DNA of 64,000 nucleotides from Pieris napi (Eukaryota > Arthropoda > Insecta > Lepidoptera > Pieridae), in NCBI RefSeq assembly GCF_905475465.1, contig NC_062236.1, forward strand, positions 2,490,001-2,554,000, in the 5' to 3' direction. Position 1 is the stretch's first letter, and the number at the start of each line of letters is the position of its first letter. Below, in pieces: positions 58,026 to 64,000 of this stretch. Both the position numbers and the translations under genes were made by a program. The notes beneath the pieces are model-generated. The model ran no database searches and was not told where the DNA came from. It saw only the letters and a program-made list of their open reading frames with translations.

Positions 58026-61000
58026 ATTATAATACTAATTAAAAAATATTAATTTATATATTTCAATATTCTTCTTAATCACCCTCTTTAAGAACTTGCC
58101 CATATATAGAGTGATTTTAAAAACGTTCCTCGAACCTCCACCTAAAAGTATTTGATTACGAACCAGTTAAAATATTAAATTGATTTAAATAAAAATATTT
58201 TTTGGGCTAATGTTATTCGCAATCAGAGAATAATAGACGTCAAACCGTTACTCATATGAAATTCCCACTGGCCTCATCTAGCATACAACCGCGTGAGAAA
58301 TATAGGCCGGTCGCGGATCATGAATTCCACTGCCTTCCGGCTTATACGCGTGGACAATTTAATTGCTTTATTTGTATATAGGCTGTACATTGTCGAAATA
58401 TTACCTTACTGAGTCCCATTAGAAGTTTTTATCTATTTAAAAAGGTAAAAGGTAAATTATATAGGTAAAAGGATCCTCAAAGGTAATAAAATTTCAATTG
58501 ACACCTCATCATCAATGTCCTCAAGACTTGTGGATATACAAATAAAACAAACTGTAAATCCCTTCCTTTGAGGTTTTTGAAGACAGTAAAAAAGTGATTT
58601 TTGTTGAGTTTTGAGAGTTTTTTGATACGAGTAACATTAACTACTAAATGTATAAAATGCTAGGACTGTAAGATACTTTCTAATATCGTACCTAGCCCTA
58701 TATTAATATGTTATATGTTACGTATACATTAACAAGTGAAGATCAGATTTCTTAGACTCTCCGCATTGCATTCGTGGCGGACCCATATCTAAAAAACATA
58801 CATAAATGATATTGAGTGAATTATATGTTGTTAATAGTAACTGTCTAGACGAGAGATTTCGTAACGATTATGTATTACATCCGTGCGAAATCTATTAAAT
58901 GTTGGGATAATAAATATTTGATAATTACGATAGAAAGTTCGAATCTAGAACGGACGAATTTCGTCGATTATAGTAAGGTTATTTTAAATAATGCGATATA
59001 AAGAACTTGTAAATTTTGCTTGAATAGTTTAATAAAGTTCAGCGCAAAACGAACCAAGGACATATTAATGTCGAACATAAACTTTAAGCTAATTTGTGTT
59101 ATTCTCAATTCTTGTGTTATTCAGAAGGCTTATCCGCTTACCAGTTAAAGTCATTAAGAAAAATTATCAAAATGCTGCTTGAAATAAAAATTTGCCACAT
59201 GCTCAAGAAAAGACAAGAAATTCTTTTAAAGAATAGCAGAAGCGCGAGTATTTAATGATTATAATAATATACATGTTTATAAGGATTGAGACGTGACTTG
59301 GTAAGATTTTTTTATGTAGATGAAAGTTCTCGTTTTAGTAGGAGCCTAAAAAGGGTTACTGTGCGTCTCTCTCTCGCACGTATTTTCTAGGAAATATACG
59401 TAACGTACAATTAGCTTGTAATATTGTATTACGTTGTAATAAACTTCATGAACGTTAACAATGGTACTAGCCACGTGAAACATACTCCCTGAATGAGATT
59501 TTAATTCATTTTTTATCGAACAAGCAACGATCTTATGTTTTAACGACGTGAATCAAACGTGGGAATTGGTCTCGTCGGGAAAGTTAAACAATTATTGTTA
59601 TAGAACAATGGAACAGGGTGGTTTATTGTATGTTGTTTAAATATTCTTGGTAGTGTTCATTCACGTGCATATTGTCTTGATAAATTCTTGGAATTTTGCA
59701 ACCTCTAAACTAGAAGATTGTCTGTGGAAGGCAAGGCGTGGCTATTTTTTGGGGTGATCAATAATTATTATTTATTTATTGCCAATAATGGTTGTATAAA
59801 AAAAGGTATCCCATATGTATATGTAACTTCGCAGTTACATGTATTGCGTAGCAAAATCGATATAAATTATGTAAATTAATATAAATTTAGAATATGTAAT
59901 ACTGTCGTAGTTAAATGCTGTAAGCAAGTCCGAGATTACACTTTTTATGCGGAAATTTTTAAGAGTTTCATTATGATTAAAACAGGATATTATTATAGCA
60001 TTTATCCTGATTCATTCATATCAATTACTCGGATCATTCAAATTTATCGTCTATAATTTTCTCAACTCTGTACCAGAAATATTGATATATTTAAGTTAAA
60101 TGTGTTAGTAGATACAATGTGAACGTGAAATTCAGAAGCTTGCAACTTAAGATGATATAATCCAAATATAATTGAGATTGATTGATTTCTGGCCGTAACC
60201 TGTATATACGGTAATTAAATGAAAATGACAAAACCGTGTGCTATGGTTGGCATTGTTAGAGTTCACGCCATCTTGTCGAGTTACAAGCCAATACAATGGG
60301 AACATGTATTGCGTTTAAAAACTAGCAGGCGTTAAAAATTACTTTCGTACACAACACATTGTATACAGGATCATTTGATCAACAAAGACAATAAGAGATC
60401 AATATTTTTTAAGTTAACCACGGTTCTGGCACTTTTCTTTATTTGAAAAGTACTATTAAAAAATCTATAGTAACGTTGCGGCTGACGGAGAGCTGGCAAC
60501 TATTTTTTTTTAATTCTTTACATCATTTTCTTTTAAATTACGTAAAAATGAAAAAATCATTACAATTTATACCAGCAAATTAATTATACAAAAATGAATT
60601 ACATTAATTGCGACTAATTATTTATATCGCAATATCCATCGCATACTTCCTCAACTTACATTTAAAGTTAATTTCATGAAAAAAACGAATAGCTGTAGAA
60701 TCCAGTACTATAACACAAATCTAAATAGTATATATGTATATATCAGCTAAGGTATAGTCTAATCAAGATATTTATATTTCTTCCATAACGGTAAGATGTA
60801 CGTTTCGTTTAAAACTGGTTTCATTTTACTACGTTTACTATAGATTAAACAAACGAAACGAGTTGTCCAAATTTGTACCTTGTTCGGCTCGACTAAGATG
60901 ATTTTTTAATAAATTATAATCTCTTGGCGGGAAACGAAAGGAAACCGGTCTAAGTATAGATGCGTGTTGATGTGGTTTGAGTTTTGACCAATTTTTGACC

Positions 61001-62150
61001 ACAACATACTTATACTTACTTACCACAGCATACTTATACTACACAGGACCTCATTATTTGAGTATTATGTTTATTCCTTTGGTTTAAATACTAAAATTTT
61101 ATTAAGTTTCATTAATTAAAGATTATTTTTCATGAGTCCAATGAAAGTTTTTTTATGTTGAAATTAGGCGCAGGAGTCGTTTTTAGGTATTTCATACTAT
61201 ATGCCGTAAATGTTGTCTGACGGGGACAGAATCATGTCAAATTGTACGTGTCGATACCAATAAATATACAATCATTGTTGATATTTATAAAGTTGATATA
61301 TTTTTTAATTTGCGCATCTATTTATGTATTTGGTAGTGCAAAAATTAATAAAATATCACATATTATTCTGCGTTAGGTAAAATTAGTTCATTCACGCAGT
61401 CGGTGTAGTATTACTTAAGAATGTGACATTGCGTATTTAGCTAGGTAAGGTTTCCTTACACATATAGAATACACATACAGAATACTAGAACTAATAATAA
61501 TAAACTAATATGAAATAGAGTGAACAGTTATTTATGTGATAACTACTAGGTATATAAAGTAGGACAAGTGTTTTATGAAACTATAATTATGAACACACAT
61601 TTTATAAGCGAATTCGCGACTATAAAATGGAAATTGTATATTTAATGAAAATGCAAGCTAGATATTAGGCGATATAGGGCGATTCCTATTAGTTTCTTAA
61701 ATAATTGTTATCTTAATCGCAAGGTGTTCACAGCAAAATGAGGATGTTTTATTATATCAATAAGGATCTCCCCTCGTCGCACTTACCGACAATTTTTTAT
61801 CAAAACACCTGCCTTTTAGATATAAAAACGTTATGATGTTTAATCCGGTGCACTATGCGAAGAGTTATTAAAAATGTAATCAAATCAACAATGCATATAG
61901 TAAAATTATTGCGGGGAACGAAGGACAAATTTAAAGTTCTTTGTTTAGGTAACCACCAGTTAAAATATAATTATTTTTATAATTTAGTTATAGAAAAAAA
62001 ACTCAATTTGAGTTTTGTTTATATATTTTTTACAATACATTACCAATATTCATAAACATTTATAATATAAAAACGATAGAAGCGACATTTACCAAGTCGG
62101 TTCAGCAATCTTTTTACATTTAGTTTAATATTCATCCCTAAGACAGCCAT
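58026..62150. other. AT-rich non-coding DNA
   Basis: About 4 kb with no supported exon, RNA gene or well-bounded transposon. Open frames here (for example 60838-61026 minus, 61855-62055 plus) have no recognisable domain. Confidence 0.45.
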
Positions 62151-62159
62151 ACCAAACCT

Positions 62160-62403
62160 TCGGTCCCGAAGGCACAACAAGATGGCGTCGAAGGCTTCGA
62201 GCTCGGCTCATTTCACGCGTGAAAAACCCTTAGTTCCATACTATACCACGCGCGGCGCCAGCTTCGAACCATCGTACGCGCATCACTCCTACGTAGATTT
62301 CACATTGTAAACACGGGTACGGCGCGTTTTCCCAGAATAGCACGACTTTTCTTCAATATGCAAGTGTTGTGAATTAATACTGTGTTGTGATAAGGATATA
62401 ACG
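62160..62403 (+). promoter_or_regulatory. CpG-rich promoter and leader with an upstream ORF
   Basis: CG-dense sequence (cgcgcggcgcc, accatcgtacgcgcatc, gggtacggcgcgtttt) in AT-rich surroundings. A CAAGATGGCG core (62178-62187), like the YY1/Pho site often found at transcription starts, overlaps an ATG that opens a 42-codon frame (62182-62310; starts MASKASSSAHFTREK). This frame ends before the ATG at 62404 and could be an upstream ORF that limits translation. Confidence 0.5.
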
Positions 62404-62454
62404 ATGACAAAGGCGAAAAATAATCGGAACAGTGCATTATTTCATAGCGCAAAG
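62404..62454 (+). CDS. Candidate first coding exon, 17 codons, gene unknown
   Basis: The ATG at 62404 opens MTKAKNNRNSALFHSAK, ending in phase 0 at AAAG|GTAGGT, a good donor at 62454/62455. It follows directly on the CpG-rich leader at 62160-62403. The peptide is not recognised. It might be exon 1 of a separate plus-strand gene or an alternative first exon of the echinus-like gene, which also leaves its first coding exon in phase 0. In the second case the protein would lack the Cys box. Confidence 0.4.
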
Positions 62455-63427
62455 GTAGGTTTCAATATTGATAAATGACTTTGTGCCTAGTTACTACAGT
62501 TTACATGAAACTTGCCAAATTTTAAGATTTAGTTAAAAACTTTAGGTTTGCATGGTTAATTTAATCGTTGTACTATCATGTTGTCGTAGATAAATGTGAA
62601 ATCCAGATTGATTAAAACTAAAAGTGTATATCCTTCGTTATAGCTTTTGGTTGGGCCTTGAAAGCTAAACCCGAATAGCTCGGACAAACCGGTCGTTGTA
62701 AGCTTTTGAATCCAGATTTGGTTCCCTCCCCGAGCCTGGATGTTTTGTTTTTATTAACCGTCGTACCTCAAACATTACAAAATTCATCGCTTTCAGCAGA
62801 GAAAGTGACGATTTTGGAAAGTCAATGTTATGTAAAGTTTGAATTGTACATATTCAGGTATCACAATTTTTTACATATAACTTTGGTTTTGTCTTTAAGA
62901 TGTTTCTAGTAATGTTATAAAACTTGCCTTTTATTCGAAAATAATGTACCTTTTAAGGGCATGGTCTTTTAAAAGAACGGTCACGCTATCAAAAGACATC
63001 AACGACAGAGAGAGACGAAATACAATTTGTATGTTTTAAAACGGGATGGGTATATGTAATTGCGGACCGGGATTTTGTATACAGGTACGTTGGGCAGGTA
63101 GCCACGGTTGGCCGGTCCCCCCAATTAAAGGGATGTCAAGTTTTGAATAAGGGTCCGTTTCGGGCAGTTGGTACAATTGATGCATGAATTAATTGACTTG
63201 AACAGTCTATTATCCTATTCAAAATTCGTCTTAAGTTTATTGAAAAGTTTTTCCCTAAAAAAGGTTTTTCTCATTTTCTCTGGTAGTGGATAACGTATAT
63301 TGCACGTGGAGTGTCTTGGATTTAACTTCTGGAGCAATTAGTGTTTCGTTTGTTCGATTTGTTTGCTTTATAATAAAAATCTTAAGACCATACCCCATTG
63401 AAGGGTAATTATAATAATAAGTACATA
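62455..63427. other. Non-coding DNA, probable first intron
   Basis: Follows the donor at 62455. No exon or repeat recognised. Confidence 0.4.
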
Positions 63428-63600
63428 AAAATTAGTGTTGCCCAAATGCAAGACCAAGACGAGACTTAGGCCAGTCTTGGTATTGTCTTGCGTCAATACA
63501 CCTGGTCTCGGTCTTGGTATTGGTATTGCGCTCTCAGTCTTGGTCTTGGTCTTGATCTTGCAGCAAGAGTCTCGCAAGTCTCGCAAGACTTGCAAATACC
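63428..63600. repeat. Cryptic hexamer repeat rich in CTTGGT / CAAGAC
   Basis: The plus strand is built of variants of 'gtcttggt' and 'cttggtatt', starting with its complement 'gcaagaccaagacgagac'. At 63565-63590 it shows 'agtctcgcaagtctcgcaagact'. Both strands are open as low-complexity frames, which is a by-product of the repeat. Its inverted halves could form a hairpin. Confidence 0.65.
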
Positions 63601-63874
63601 TATTTGCCTATTGCTATTTGTGGGGGCTTGCGGGCTATCCTGGAGCATTCACCAATGTACAATGTTCATCAACCAATAATAGCAGGCAGGCTACAGGCAT
63701 TGTGTTGAGATTAGCAGATTTCATTACAGTGTGCGTAGGTACATTTTTTAATGCAAGGCAAGGCAATTTGTCGTACTCGTGACTGGCGCGCTTTGCTACG
63801 TAGGTACTGTCGTTAAAGTATGTGTAAGTAAGAAACTATGTAGGTACCTACTACAACAAAATTGTATTCCTTAG

Positions 63875-63910
63875 AAAAATAATCGTCGTACCTACACGAC
63901 GATTATTTTT
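63875..63910. repeat. Perfect 14-bp hairpin
   Basis: AAAAATAATCGTCG (63875-63888) and CGACGATTATTTTT (63897-63910) are exact complements around the 8-nt loop TACCTACA. The stem ends in a T run on either strand, so it looks like a bidirectional terminator, but no small RNA gene is visible beside it. Confidence 0.6.
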
Positions 63911-64000
63911 ATTTATTTAGTAAATCATCGCTGAAGACAATAGTCGCTACTAGAGTAGGTACGATAGAAGTTGATAAACCGACACTGCAATTCTCGATGA

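Overview
The window looks like nuclear DNA of a moth or butterfly (Lepidoptera). The evidence is spliced eukaryotic genes with insect-like proteins, AT-rich introns, and many interspersed repeats of kinds I recognise from lepidopteran genomes: CR1-, Jockey- and RTE-like LINE tails, tRNA-derived SINEs, and the short repeats carrying 'catcaaaatcggtccagccgttt'. No RNA gene, CRISPR array or prokaryotic feature was seen. All exon models were built by eye from reading frame, GT-AG junctions and recalled family motifs.

The left 28 kb is gene-dense. NDUFB2 (complex I, minus) and CDC5L (Prp19-complex splicing factor, plus, 16 exons) are divergent across 387 bp. CDC5L converges on FANCM (minus, 18 exons, 1538 codons), and FANCM is head-to-head with ERCC1 (plus, 5 exons) across about 496 bp. 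In all four models every exon junction keeps phase. FANCM (fork-remodelling translocase) and ERCC1 (non-catalytic partner of the XPF nuclease) both act in interstrand-crosslink and stalled-fork repair, so a shared promoter is the most interesting gene arrangement here. A possible 25-nt first coding exon of another minus-strand gene lies at 504-528.

The right 36 kb is gene-poor. It holds one clear coding exon (41226-41439), which carries the Cys-box start of a USP53/USP54 (Drosophila echinus) type ubiquitin-hydrolase-like protein; its remaining exons appear to lie beyond the window. A CpG-rich leader with a splice donor at about 28300-28642 may be its 5' UTR exon. A second CpG-rich leader with a 17-codon open first exon lies at 62160-62454.

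The rest is repeats: a 1.83-kb foldback element with two 553-bp inverted arms around a nested pogo/Tigger-like MITE; a Harbinger-type MITE with TAA target duplication; a 730-bp TA-flanked element with long terminal inverted repeats; two further inverted repeat pairs; at least four kinds of LINE remnant; and SINE copies in both orientations. I found no new multi-gene system. The strongest leads are the FANCM/ERCC1 pair, the FANCM without the vertebrate-type C-terminal nuclease-like domain, and the foldback element.
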